Shown here: piece by piece, positions 33,326 to 41,464 of the stretch | How positions within the stretch are numbered: the stretch's first letter is position 1 | How the letters are laid out: every line of letters begins with the position of its first letter | From: VRUE01 sp963703175 | GTDB taxonomy: Bacteria; Actinomycetota; Thermoleophilia; Solirubrobacterales; 70-9 | Assembly (NCBI GenBank): GCA_963703175.1 | Contig: OY969794.1 | Coordinates: 1,426,001-1,490,000, forward strand | Direction of reading: 5' to 3' | Length of the DNA: 64,000 nucleotides | Notes under the pieces: generated by a model | Told to the model about the DNA's origin: nothing | Databases searched by the model: none | What the model saw: only the letters and a program-made list of their open reading frames with translations | Made by a program: the position numbers and the translations under genes

Positions 33326-33492
33326 TGCAAGCCCCTCGCGCCCTCGCGGCGGGCGGCGCGATTCCCGTGCACCGGCAACAGGTTGGCGAGCTGTCGCAGG
33401 CGCAAGGCGGCCAGGGTGCCGGCCACGAAGGCGACCGGCGCCAGGCTCAGGGCCGTCTCCTCGACTGGAATGCCTGCGATGTGGGCCAGCAT
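33322..33492 (-). CDS. 56-residue hydrophobic protein heading the tyrosinase operon
   Basis: Minus-strand ATG at 33492, preceded by GGAGGG, ends at a TGA (33322-33324) that overlaps the tyrosinase GTG. The product starts MLAHIAGIPVEETALSLAPV, has one hydrophobic helix (residues ~12-32) and a basic tail. Its size, ribosome site and coupling argue for a real gene. It may anchor or help fold the tyrosinase, by analogy with MelC1 caddie proteins, though no sequence similarity to MelC1 is apparent. Confidence 0.6.
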   Translation of the reverse strand: MLAHIAGIPVEETALSLAPVAFVAGTLAALRLRQLANLLPVHGNRAARREGARGLQ

Positions 33493-33621
33493 CGTCGCCA
33501 CCCTCCCACACGCACACGATTAGCGCAAGTATTTCAAAGTAAACGCGCCGGTTCTCCGATTTGGCGAAGCACGAGGTCGCAGGCGGAACCTTTCGTAGGT
33601 TGAATTCCTTCTCCTCTTATA

Positions 33622-33635
33622 CGAACATACGTTCG
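33622..33635. promoter_or_regulatory. LexA (SOS) box
   Basis: CGAACATACGTTCG fits the actinobacterial LexA site CGAAC-N4-GTTCG. It ends one base before the ATG at 33637 of the mutasome operon, so LexA bound there would cover the start point. This implies a leaderless or nearly leaderless SOS-induced transcript for 33637-38020. A further upstream start is unlikely because the frame has no better candidate. Confidence 0.85.
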
Positions 33636-33636
33636 C

Positions 33637-34362
33637 ATGACGAACTTCCTCTCCGATCTCCCCGTTGCGGTCTTGACGGACCGGCTCGGCGTGCCCGAGC
33701 GTGAGGCCGGCCGCCTGGTCGAGGCTCTGAGGCGGCTGGGAATCGGCTCCCTGGGAGAGCTGGCGAGGCTCTCTCCGGACCATGTCGTCGATCGCTTTGG
33801 CCCCCCGGGGCTGCACGCCCTGCGCCTCGCCCGCGGCGAGGACGAGCTGATCGTCCCCACCGTCCACGGCGCCTGGGAGGAGCTGGTGGAGGAAATCGAT
33901 CTTCCCGAAGGGACGGCCGGCAGCCAGCTGGAGCGGGCGCTGGAGCTGCTGGTCGATCGACTGCTCGCCGCACCACGGCGCACGGGGCGGACGTTGCTGG
34001 GGCTACGCCTCGGCGCCGTGCTCGGTTGCGGCGGCAGCTGGAGCGTCGCGCAGGGTCTCGGCCGACCTACCTCATCGGCACGAGCCCTGCGCGCCGTGCT
34101 CCTGCCTCGCTTGGAGGAGCTGCCGGCGCCCGCCGTCTCGCTGTCGCTGCGCGCGGTCCGCCTCGGCCCGCCCGCCGCCGAGCAGCTAGAGCTATCGGCG
34201 CCGGGGGAGGAGACCCGTCGCCATCGCCTCGGCGCCGCCCTGCGCGAGGTCCGCGCCGCCCAGGGTGCCGACTCATTGCTCAAGGTGTTGCCGGTCGACG
34301 CCTCTTCGCGCTTTCCCGAGCGCCGCGCCATCCTGACTCCGTTCCCGGTGCCGGCACGATGA
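33637..34362 (+). CDS. truncated ImuB-like protein (thumb and little-finger part only)
   Basis: 241 residues. The sequence aligns in my judgement with the second half of ImuB (Y-family-like, catalytically dead mutasome subunit): a helix-hairpin-helix thumb region (LGIGSLGELARLSPDHVVDRFG) then a little-finger-like region. The palm and fingers (~200 residues in normal ImuB) are absent, and the SOS box sits directly before the start, so the short form seems to be the expressed one. The stop overlaps the next start (ATGA). In other actinobacteria ImuB links DnaE2 to the beta clamp. Confidence 0.7.
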   Translation: MTNFLSDLPVAVLTDRLGVPEREAGRLVEALRRLGIGSLGELARLSPDHVVDRFGPPGLHALRLARGEDELIVPTVHGAWEELVEEIDLPEGTAGSQLERALELLVDRLLAAPRRTGRTLLGLRLGAVLGCGGSWSVAQGLGRPTSSARALRAVLLPRLEELPAPAVSLSLRAVRLGPPAAEQLELSAPGEETRRHRLGAALREVRAAQGADSLLKVLPVDASSRFPERRAILTPFPVPAR

Positions 34363-34604
34363 CGCCTGGGCTTCGGCGGCTCTACGCGCCGCGGCGGGTG
34401 GCGGTCGAGGTCGACTCCGAAGGCGTGCCGCGAGCGGTCGAGGGGGTTGCGGTGGCGGCGGTGCGCGAGGAGTGGCTGGTGGAGGATCGCTGGTGGACCT
34501 TGCGGCGGCTGTGGCGTCACTACTTCGAGCTCGCCCTGGTCGACGGGGGCAACGCCGTCGTCTTCCGCAGCAGCAGCGGGCGCTGGTACCGGCAACGCGC
34601 CTGA
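34359..34604 (+). CDS. DUF6504-like small protein of the mutasome operon
   Basis: 81 residues from ATG 34359, overlapping both neighbours (ATGA before, TGATG after). The sequence (RVAVEVDSEGVPRAV, then EEWLVEDRWWTLRRLWRHYFELALVDGG and GRWYRQRA) resembles the small DUF6504 proteins that are often found next to Y-family polymerase or dnaE2 genes in actinobacteria. Function unknown; tight coupling implies a fixed ratio with ImuB and DnaE2. Confidence 0.75.
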   Translation: MTPGLRRLYAPRRVAVEVDSEGVPRAVEGVAVAAVREEWLVEDRWWTLRRLWRHYFELALVDGGNAVVFRSSSGRWYRQRA

Positions 34605-37600
34605 TGGCTGCTAGCGCCCCGTATGTAGAGCTACACGCCCACTCGGCCTTCTCCTTCCTCGATGGCGCCTCGACTCCGATGGAGCTGGCTGCCGTGGCAG
34701 CCGAGCGTGGCTATCCGGCCTTCGCCCTCACCGACCACGATGGGGTTTGGGGCTCGATGGAGTTCGCACATGCCTGCAAGGGCTTCGGGCTGCGGCCGAT
34801 CACCGGCGCGGAGGTGACGGTGGGGGAGGCCCATCTCACCCTTCTGGTCGAGAGCGTCGCTGGCTACCGCAACCTCTGTCGGCTGCTGAGCGAAGCCCAT
34901 GCTCACACCCGTGACGGCACGGGCCGCAGCGCCGGGCAGCCGTCGGTGACTCTGGCGCAGGTAGAGGCCCACATCGAGGGCCTGGTCTGCCTCTCCGGTT
35001 GCGCAGGCGAGGGGGCGGTTGCCGGTGCCTGGGAACGGGGCGACTCCGCGGGGGCGACGAAGCTGGCTCAGCGCCTGCTCGGCGCCTTCGGCCGCGAGCG
35101 CTTCCGGATCGAGCTGCAGCGTCCCTACTGGCGACACGATCGCGCCCGCAACCACTGGCTCACTGGTCTCGCCGAGCAGCTCGGTGTCGCCTGCGTGGCG
35201 ACCGGCAATGTCCACTGCCATGCGCGTAGCCGCGCTCACCTGCAAGATGCCCTCGTCGCGGTGCGGCTGGGGACGACGCTGGAGGCTTCCGAGCCGCAGC
35301 GCCGCGGCAACCCCTCCTCCGTCCTGGCCTCCCCAGAGGGCATGGCGAAGCGCTTCGCCGAGCACCCCGAGGCGGTCGCCGAGACCCTGCGCCTCGCCGA
35401 GTGGCTGCGTTTCGACCTGACCGCGGATCTGGGCTACAGCTACCCCGGCTCCGAGAATCCCGGCGCCGACCGCGAGCTGGCGGAGATCTGTCGGAGCCTG
35501 TTGGGGGAGCGCTATACGGACCCAGCGCAGCGGGCAAAGGCCGACATTCGGCTCGAGGAGGAGTTGCAGACCATCCGCATCCGCGGTCTCTCGGGTTTCT
35601 TCCTCCTCCACCGCGACCTGCTCGAGCTGGCCCGTGAGGTGGCGCTGGAGGTGCGCGGCCCCGGATCAGCGCGATCTGTTTTGCCACCGGGACGCGGGAG
35701 GGGCTCCAGCGTCAGCTCGATCGTCTGCTATCTGACCGGCCTCTCCCATATCGACCCGGTCGAGAAGAACCTCTTCTCCGGCCGCTTCCTCAACGAGGAA
35801 GTCAACGAGGACACCGTCGCCCCCGACATCGACCTCGATTTCCCCCGCGACATCCGCGAGAAGCTGATTCCGCGAGTCCATAACCGCTACGGTGCCGACC
35901 GCTCCGCCCTGGTCGCCGCCTTCCCCACCTACCGTCCGCGCGGGGCGGTGCGCGACCTTGGCAAGGCGCTGGCGCTGCCGCCGGCAGAGATCGAGCGGGT
36001 GGCAAAGACCGTCGGCTTCCACGAGACAAGCGGCGAGATCGAGCGCGACGTCGCCGCCGCGATCGGTTCAGAGCGGGCTGGCTCGCGCGGCTGGCAGGTC
36101 TTAGTCGAGCTGATCGGCGAGGCGATGGGCCTGCCCCGCCACGCCTCCCAGCATCCCGGCGGCATGGTGATCTCAACCCAGCCTCTGCTCGACGTCTGCC
36201 CGGTCGTGCCGGCGGCGATGGAGGGACGACAGATCGTCCAGTGGGACAAGGACTCTTGTTCGGACGCGGGTTTCCTCAAGATCGACCTGCTCGGGTTGGG
36301 GATGCTCTCGGCGGTCGAGGGCTGCGTCGAAGAACTCGACCGCACGCGGGGGGAACGGCTCGACCTCTCGCGCATCGATTTCGAGGACCGCGAAACCTTT
36401 GAATCGATCCGCGCCGCGGAGACGACCGGCGTCTTCCAGATTGAGAGCCGCGCCCAGATGCAGATGCTGCCCCGCACTTGCCCGCGCAACCTCGACGACC
36501 TGACCGTGCAGGTGGCGCTGGTCCGCCCCGGCCCGATCCAGGGCGGCGCGGTCCATCCCTATATAGAGAGGCGCAAGCGGCTGCGCGAGGACCCCGACTA
36601 CGAGATTCCCTACGAGCACCCGCTACTGGAGCGGGCGTTGAAGGAGACCCTCGGCGCGATCGTCTACCAGGAGCAGGTGCTCGAGGTGGCGATCGCGCTG
36701 GCTGGCTTCACCCACTCCGAGGCGGATGGGCTGCGACGGGCGATGAGCCGCAAGCGCTCCGAGAAGGCGATCGAGGAGCACCATGACCGTTTCCTCGTCG
36801 GCGCCGTGGGGACAAACGAGGTCCCGCTCGAGACGGCGGAGCGGGTCTGGCAGCAGATCCGGGGCTTCTCCGGTTTCGGCTTCCCCAAGGCGCACTCGGC
36901 CGCCTTTGGCCTGCTCGCCTACCAGTCGGCCTGGTTGCGGATCCACCGCGCGCCGGAGTTCCTCTGCGCGCTGCTCAACGAGCAGCCGATGGGCTTCTAC
37001 CCACCCGACGCGCTCGCCCACGAGGCCCAGCGCCGCGGCATCCGCTTGGCGCCCCCCGACGCCAACCGCAGCCAAGTCCTCTGCCACGTAGAAACACCCC
37101 GCCACCCCCGCCGACGGGCCGAAAACCGGCCTATATCGCCGGAAATCGGCCCGTCGGCGGGGGTGGGGGAGGTGCGTGGGGGGCTTGTGGTGCGGATCGG
37201 GCTTGGCTACGTGAAGGGGGTTCGGGCCGAGGAGATGGAGGCCCTGGTCGTCGAGCGCAAGCGGGGCGGGTCCTACCGCGGGGTCGCCGACCTCGCTTCG
37301 CGTTCAGGCGTGGGTTGCGACAGCCTGGAGCGCCTCGCCTGGGCCGGCGCCCTCGACAGCCTCGGGGACGTGCCGTCGCTTAGAGGCCAATATGGGTACT
37401 TAAGCGACGGCACGTCTGGCGGCGACAGGCGGGAGGCGCTTTGGGGGGTTGGGGTCGTCGGGACGAGCGTGCGGCATGGGGAGGGGACGCAGATGGCGCT
37501 GCCTTTGGAGACGCCGGGTGCGCCGGCGCTTGAGCCGCTGGGCGCGTGGGAGGAGATGATCGCCGACTACCGCTCGACCGGGATGACGCTCGGCAAGCAC

Positions 37601-38020
37601 CCGATGGCGCTGATGCGCGACGGCCTCGACGACAAGCTATTGCGCAGCACCGACCTGGAGAAGATCGACGATGGTTCGATCGTCGAGGTGGCAGGAATGG
37701 TCGTCGCCCGCCAGCGTCCCGAGACCGCAAAGGGGATCGTCTTCATGCTGCTCGAGGACGAGTGCGGCACGGTCAACCTGATCGTGCCGCCGCCGGTCTA
37801 CGATCGCCACCGAGCCGAGGTCCGCACCTCACCGCTGATCCGCGCTGAGGGAAAACTGGAGCGCCGCGAAGGCACGACCAACGTCCTTGTCTCCGCGGTC
37901 GCCGAGCTGGAGCGCACCCAGCTGCGCGAGGTGGTTCCCCCTGGCCATCGCTTCGGCCGCCGCGACCAGGAATCGCAGAAACGTCCACGTAGCAGTGCAC
38001 GTTCGATTGATCGGGATTAA
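34604..38020 (+). CDS. dnaE2: error-prone DNA polymerase III alpha subunit DnaE2
   Basis: 1138 residues from ATG 34604, which overlaps the preceding TGA; the frame is open further upstream without protein character. PHP domain at the start (YVELHAHSAFSFLDGAS, ALTDHDGVWG), polymerase core with PDIDLDFPRDIREKLI, HPGGMVIS, LDDLTVQVALVRPGPIQGG and FSGFGFPKAHSAAFG, and a C-terminal OB domain (EVAGMVVARQRPETAKGIVFMLLEDECG). It performs mutagenic lesion bypass during the SOS response. Two long palindromes in frame (37095-37174 and 37367-37416) add segments between conserved blocks that I do not expect in DnaE2. Confidence 0.93.
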   Translation: MAASAPYVELHAHSAFSFLDGASTPMELAAVAAERGYPAFALTDHDGVWGSMEFAHACKGFGLRPITGAEVTVGEAHLTLLVESVAGYRNLCRLLSEAHAHTRDGTGRSAGQPSVTLAQVEAHIEGLVCLSGCAGEGAVAGAWERGDSAGATKLAQRLLGAFGRERFRIELQRPYWRHDRARNHWLTGLAEQLGVACVATGNVHCHARSRAHLQDALVAVRLGTTLEASEPQRRGNPSSVLASPEGMAKRFAEHPEAVAETLRLAEWLRFDLTADLGYSYPGSENPGADRELAEICRSLLGERYTDPAQRAKADIRLEEELQTIRIRGLSGFFLLHRDLLELAREVALEVRGPGSARSVLPPGRGRGSSVSSIVCYLTGLSHIDPVEKNLFSGRFLNEEVNEDTVAPDIDLDFPRDIREKLIPRVHNRYGADRSALVAAFPTYRPRGAVRDLGKALALPPAEIERVAKTVGFHETSGEIERDVAAAIGSERAGSRGWQVLVELIGEAMGLPRHASQHPGGMVISTQPLLDVCPVVPAAMEGRQIVQWDKDSCSDAGFLKIDLLGLGMLSAVEGCVEELDRTRGERLDLSRIDFEDRETFESIRAAETTGVFQIESRAQMQMLPRTCPRNLDDLTVQVALVRPGPIQGGAVHPYIERRKRLREDPDYEIPYEHPLLERALKETLGAIVYQEQVLEVAIALAGFTHSEADGLRRAMSRKRSEKAIEEHHDRFLVGAVGTNEVPLETAERVWQQIRGFSGFGFPKAHSAAFGLLAYQSAWLRIHRAPEFLCALLNEQPMGFYPPDALAHEAQRRGIRLAPPDANRSQVLCHVETPRHPRRRAENRPISPEIGPSAGVGEVRGGLVVRIGLGYVKGVRAEEMEALVVERKRGGSYRGVADLASRSGVGCDSLERLAWAGALDSLGDVPSLRGQYGYLSDGTSGGDRREALWGVGVVGTSVRHGEGTQMALPLETPGAPALEPLGAWEEMIADYRSTGMTLGKHPMALMRDGLDDKLLRSTDLEKIDDGSIVEVAGMVVARQRPETAKGIVFMLLEDECGTVNLIVPPPVYDRHRAEVRTSPLIRAEGKLERREGTTNVLVSAVAELERTQLREVVPPGHRFGRRDQESQKRPRSSARSIDRD
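37095..37174. repeat. palindrome inside dnaE2, first
   Basis: Perfect 21-bp arms (37102-37122 and 37146-37166) with symmetrical AAA/AAA internal loops and an inner CCGG..CCGG pair; outer CACC/GGTG at 37095-37098 and 37171-37174 extends it to 80 nt. It codes the Pro/Arg-rich stretch TPRHPRRRAENRPISPEIG just before the conserved RIGLGYVKGV block. The frame is kept. Confidence 0.75.
37367..37416. repeat. palindrome inside dnaE2, second
   Basis: Perfect 16-bp arms GACGTGCCGTCGCTTA (37367-37382) and its complement (37401-37416) around an 18-nt loop containing CC..GG. It codes DVPSLRGQYGYLSDGTS between ALDSLG and GGDRREALW, motifs that are normally near each other in DnaE2. Only ~200 nt from the first dnaE2 palindrome. 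Confidence 0.75.
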
Positions 38021-38090
38021 CTTAGGTAAAAACGGGTAAGGGCGAGCCGGCTCTCGTCCCTTCCCACATTCCAACTAAGGAGAGATGGAT

Positions 38091-38957
38091 ATGAACCAGT
38101 CGATCCAACCCAGCCCTCGGCGGCTGCGTCGCATCGCGATCTTGGCGGTCGCGATGGCGGCGATGCTTGCCGTCTTCGCCGGCGCAGCCCACGCCGCCAA
38201 TTATGTCGCCCTTGGCGACTCTTACGCCGCCGGCCCAATCATCCCCAACCAAATCGCGCCCCTCGGCTGCCTCAAGTCGGACCATAATTACGCCCACCTG
38301 GCAGCGCCCACCATCGGCCTATCCTTGAAAGACGCCACCTGCAGCGGCGCCACGACCGCGGATATGACCGAATCGCAGTCGACCGAACTCGGCTCCGTCC
38401 CGCCGCAGTTCAACTCGCTCGACGCCGAAACGACCAGGGTCTCGCTGACGATCGGTGGCAACAACATCGGCTTCTCCGAAGTCGCCCTCAGCTGCATCAC
38501 GGTCAACCCGTTCAGCACGCCCTGCAAAGACAAATACGACTCCGGCGGCAAAGACCAGATCGCCGAACGAATCGCGGCGACGGCGTCGAAAGTGGCGGCA
38601 GTTCTGCAGGGCATTCACAGTCGCTCGCCGGGGGCAAAAGTCTTCGTCGTCAACTACGCGGCGATCTTCCCGGAGACGGGCTTCGGTTGCTGGCCGCAGA
38701 TGCCGATCGGCTTCGGCGACGTGCCCTACCTGCGGGCGAAGGAGAAAGAACTGAACGCGATGCTCGCAACGCAGGCCGCGGCCAACGGCGCGACGCTGGT
38801 CAATTGGTACAACGCCAGCATCGGCCACGATGCCTGCAAGGGTTCGTCGACGCGCTGGGTCGAGCCGGTTGTGCCGACCAACCCGGCGGCGCCGATCCAT
38901 CCCAACCTGGCTGGGATGACCGGAGCGGCGGCGATCCTCGGGCCGGTGGCCAAATGA
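38091..38957 (+). CDS. secreted SGNH/GDSL-family hydrolase
   Basis: 288 residues from ATG 38091, which has AAGGAG 8 nt upstream; ATG 38085 is only 2 nt from it. Signal peptide IAILAVAMAAMLAVFAGAAHA (cut near residue 36). Block I GDSYAAG with the nucleophile Ser, block III GGNN and block V near IHPNL, where His and the preceding acid would complete the catalytic site. Cys residues suggest disulfides. Members are extracellular lipases or esterases. Followed by inverted-repeat copy 3. Confidence 0.88.
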   Translation: MNQSIQPSPRRLRRIAILAVAMAAMLAVFAGAAHAANYVALGDSYAAGPIIPNQIAPLGCLKSDHNYAHLAAPTIGLSLKDATCSGATTADMTESQSTELGSVPPQFNSLDAETTRVSLTIGGNNIGFSEVALSCITVNPFSTPCKDKYDSGGKDQIAERIAATASKVAAVLQGIHSRSPGAKVFVVNYAAIFPETGFGCWPQMPIGFGDVPYLRAKEKELNAMLATQAAANGATLVNWYNASIGHDACKGSSTRWVEPVVPTNPAAPIHPNLAGMTGAAAILGPVAK

Positions 38958-38968
38958 GCTGAGGCCCT

Positions 38969-39084
38969 AGGACCCATCCCGGTAGGGGTTTCGCTTAACT
39001 TTTTCGGTGAGTCGCTAGTCGGCTATCGCCCGAAGGCGTCGGCGAAAAAGTACAAGACGCTTCACCCCTACCGGGATGGGTCCT
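38969..39084. repeat. 116-nt covarying inverted repeat, copy 3 (convergent intergenic, reversed)
   Basis: Perfect 21-bp arms (38969-38989 and 39064-39084). Relative to copies 1 and 2 it is inverted: the CTCACCGAAAAAGTTAAG motif is on the minus strand at 38994-39011 and CGTCTTGTACTTTTT on the minus strand at 39045-39059. Arms again differ from the other copies but remain fully complementary. Lies between the GDSL hydrolase and HxlR stops (convergent). Confidence 0.85.
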
Positions 39085-39085
39085 G

Positions 39086-39760
39086 TCAGGAAGCTGCGAC
39101 TGCCGGGCACGGCTCGGGCATTGGGAAGAGCTTGAGGAAGTGGCGGCCGTCTCGTTTGCTTCCCTCGATGGTTGCTGCGCCTGAGCTGAGTGCGTCTTCG
39201 AGCGGGAGCTGGCCGGTGAGCAGTGCCGCGAGCGTGCCAGGGTCGGTCTCGATCGCTGCGGCTGGCGCCTCGGCCTCGCCGCGTCCCAGGTCGAGCTCGC
39301 CGCTGGCGATGCCGACGTGGAAGGTTTCCTCGCCGAAGCGCAACTCGTAGCTCGCCTCCAGATCGACGGCGGCCTCCGCGTCGAAGAGCGAACGCAGCGC
39401 GAGGACGATCGAGCTGGCGCTGATCTCCTGGTGCTCTGGGGCGATCGGCGAGCGGGCTCCCCAGGCGCCGAGCTGGGTTACCACCGGCTCCAGTTCCCTG
39501 CCCCAGGCGGTCAGCTCGTAGACCTGCGAGGCCGCCGGCGGCGGCAGTTTGCGACGATGAACAACACCGGCTTGCTCCAGCTCGCGCAACCGCTCCGAGA
39601 GGATGTTGGGGCTGGCGTGGGGAAGCCCCCCGCGTAGGTCGGTGAAGCGCTTCGGGCCGAGCAAGAGCTCGCGTACGACGAGCAGGGCCCAGCGCTCGCC
39701 GACAAGGTCGAGGGCGAAGGCAAAACGGCACGCCTCCCCATATGAGCGCTTCGTTGCCAT
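39086..39760 (-). CDS. HxlR-type winged-helix regulator with C-terminal SCP2-like domain
   Basis: 224 residues, ATG 39760. The N-terminal HxlR domain (residues ~8-100) shows CRFAFALDLVGERWALLVVRELLLGPKRFTDLRGGL and ILSERLRELEQAGVVHRRKL. The remaining ~110 residues (FHVGIASGELDLGRGEAEAPAAAIETDPGTLAALLTG) look like an SCP2 sterol-carrier-like fold that may bind a hydrophobic ligand. It is divergent from a DHA2 drug exporter at 39869, so it is the likely local repressor of that exporter. Confidence 0.88.
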   Translation of the reverse strand: MATKRSYGEACRFAFALDLVGERWALLVVRELLLGPKRFTDLRGGLPHASPNILSERLRELEQAGVVHRRKLPPPAASQVYELTAWGRELEPVVTQLGAWGARSPIAPEHQEISASSIVLALRSLFDAEAAVDLEASYELRFGEETFHVGIASGELDLGRGEAEAPAAAIETDPGTLAALLTGQLPLEDALSSGAATIEGSKRDGRHFLKLFPMPEPCPAVAAS

Positions 39761-39791
39761 GCCACCAGTTTAACCATTTGATACAAATTTG

Positions 39792-39805
39792 CAACCAAGT
39801 AGTTG
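39792..39805. promoter_or_regulatory. possible HxlR operator
   Basis: CAACCAAGTAGTTG (CAAC-N6-GTTG dyad) lies in the AT-rich 108-bp region between the divergent hxlR-like and exporter genes, about where the exporter promoter should be. Candidate binding site for the HxlR protein; not proven. Confidence 0.4.
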
Positions 39806-39868
39806 TGTTTAAGAACTCTTTGCTAGGGTAGCCGCCATGACAACCCGAGAGACGAGGAGGCGAACGAG

Positions 39869-41386
39869 ATGAGCGCCAACGGAGCAGTAGCCGCGGAAGC
39901 GCCGAAAGTGGCGGAGGAGAGCAGCCGCTGGCTCGCCCTCTACGTCCTCTGCGCGGGGATGCTGATGATCGTCCTCGACATCACGATCGTCAACGTCGCC
40001 CTGCCCTCGATCCAGGACAACCTCGGCTTTTCGCAGAGCAACCTGGCCTGGGTCGTCAACGGCTACCTCGTCCCGTTCGGCGGCCTCCTGTTGCTGGCCG
40101 GTCGGCTCGGCGATCTGCTCGGCCAGCGCCGCATCTTTCTTTTGGGCCTCGCCATCTTCACCACCGCCTCGTTGCTCTGCGGGATCTCGCAGAGCCAGGA
40201 GATGCTGATCGGGGCGCGCTTTATCCAGGGGGTCGGCGGCGCGCTGACCTCGGCGGTGATTCTGGGGATGATCGTGACGATGTTCCCGGAGCCGCGCGAG
40301 CAGGCGAAAGCGATCGGCGTCTACGGCTTCGTCGCCTCCGCCGGCGGCACGATCGGCCTCTTGGTCGGCGGCGTGCTGACCCAGGCGATCGCCTGGCACT
40401 GGATCTTCTTCATCAACCTGCCGATCGGGATCGCGACCGCGCTGATGACGCGTCGGCTGATTGCCGACAGGCCCGGGATCGGCTTTGGAGAGGGTGCCGA
40501 CATCCTCGGCGCGGTACTGATCACCAGCGGCCTGATGCTCGGCGTGTACACGATCCTCGAGGTCGCCGAAAGCGGCTGGGGATCGACCCAGACGCTCGTC
40601 CTCGGCGGGATCTCACTAGCCCTGGAGACGGCCTTTGTCTTGCGCCAGGCGCGCATCGCCAACCCGTTGATGCCATTGCGCCTCTTCCGCTCGCGCAACG
40701 TCTCCGGAGCCAACGCGCTGCAGATGCTGCTGGTCGCCGGGATGTTCTCGATGTTCTTCCTCGGCGCTCTCTACCTACAGCAGATCCTTGGCTATGACCC
40801 GCTCGAGGTCGGTCTCGCCTTCCTGCCGGCGACCCTTGTCATGGGCACGCTCTCGCTCGGCTACTCGGAAAAGCTGATCATGCGCTTTGGCCCGCGGGCG
40901 ATGCTGATCCCCGGCATGGTGCTGGTCGGCACCGCCCTGCTGCTCTTCGCCCGCACGCCGGTCGACGGCAGCTACCTGGCTGACGTCCTGCCGCCGATGC
41001 TCTTGATCGGAGTCGGTATCGGGATCTCTTTCCCGTCGCTGATGACGCTGGCGATGTCGGGGGCGACGCCTGAAGACGCTGGCCTGGCCTCGGGTGTGGT
41101 TAATACCAGCGCCCAGGTCGGCGGCGCGATCGGCCTCGCTGTTCTCGCCACGCTGGCGACCGGGCGCACCGACAGCTTGCTCGCCGACGGAGCTTCGCAC
41201 GCAACCGCGCTCAACTCGGGCTTCCACCTCGCCTATCTGGTCGGTGCCGGGCTAGTGGCGGTTGCCCTCGCAATCGCAGTCTTCGTGCTGCGCTCCGAAC
41301 CGATGCCGGATCCGGCGGCGATGGCCGAAGCCGCGGCGGGCGAGGAGGCGCACGGCGCGCGGGAGCCTGCCTACTCAGAGGGCTAA
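39869..41386 (+). CDS. DHA2-family (EmrB/QacA) MFS exporter
   Basis: 505 residues, ATG 39869, preceded by GAGGAGG. Fourteen membrane segments; motifs LDITIVNVALPSIQ in helix 1, WVVNGYLV, GRLGDLLGQRR (motif A), and QGVGGALTSAVILGMI (motif C region). The C-terminal ~30 residues are Ala/Glu-rich and cytosolic. Predicted proton-driven export of drugs or hydrophobic metabolites, probably controlled by the adjacent HxlR regulator. A hairpin at 41402-41446 follows its stop. Confidence 0.9.
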   Translation: MSANGAVAAEAPKVAEESSRWLALYVLCAGMLMIVLDITIVNVALPSIQDNLGFSQSNLAWVVNGYLVPFGGLLLLAGRLGDLLGQRRIFLLGLAIFTTASLLCGISQSQEMLIGARFIQGVGGALTSAVILGMIVTMFPEPREQAKAIGVYGFVASAGGTIGLLVGGVLTQAIAWHWIFFINLPIGIATALMTRRLIADRPGIGFGEGADILGAVLITSGLMLGVYTILEVAESGWGSTQTLVLGGISLALETAFVLRQARIANPLMPLRLFRSRNVSGANALQMLLVAGMFSMFFLGALYLQQILGYDPLEVGLAFLPATLVMGTLSLGYSEKLIMRFGPRAMLIPGMVLVGTALLLFARTPVDGSYLADVLPPMLLIGVGIGISFPSLMTLAMSGATPEDAGLASGVVNTSAQVGGAIGLAVLATLATGRTDSLLADGASHATALNSGFHLAYLVGAGLVAVALAIAVFVLRSEPMPDPAAMAEAAAGEEAHGAREPAYSEG

Positions 41387-41401
41387 AGGCTTGAAATCAG
41401 A

Positions 41402-41446
41402 CGAGTGCTCCGTTTGGGGTCGATATGACGCCCAGCGGAGCACTCG
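41402..41446. terminator. hairpin between MFS exporter and VOC protein genes
   Basis: Arms CGAGTGCTCCG (41402-41412) and CGGAGCACTCG (41436-41446), with an inner GGG-GTC..GAC-CCC hairpin. Located between co-directional genes, 18 nt before the VOC gene start, so it may attenuate read-through or act as a leader. No T-run. Confidence 0.55.
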
Positions 41447-41464
41447 CAAACAAAGGAGAGGGAC

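Noticed and set aside
33637..34362. Full Y-family polymerase with a shifted frame upstream
   Set aside because: The region upstream is the LexA box and the divergent tyrosinase operon; no palm or finger coding sequence lies in any frame.
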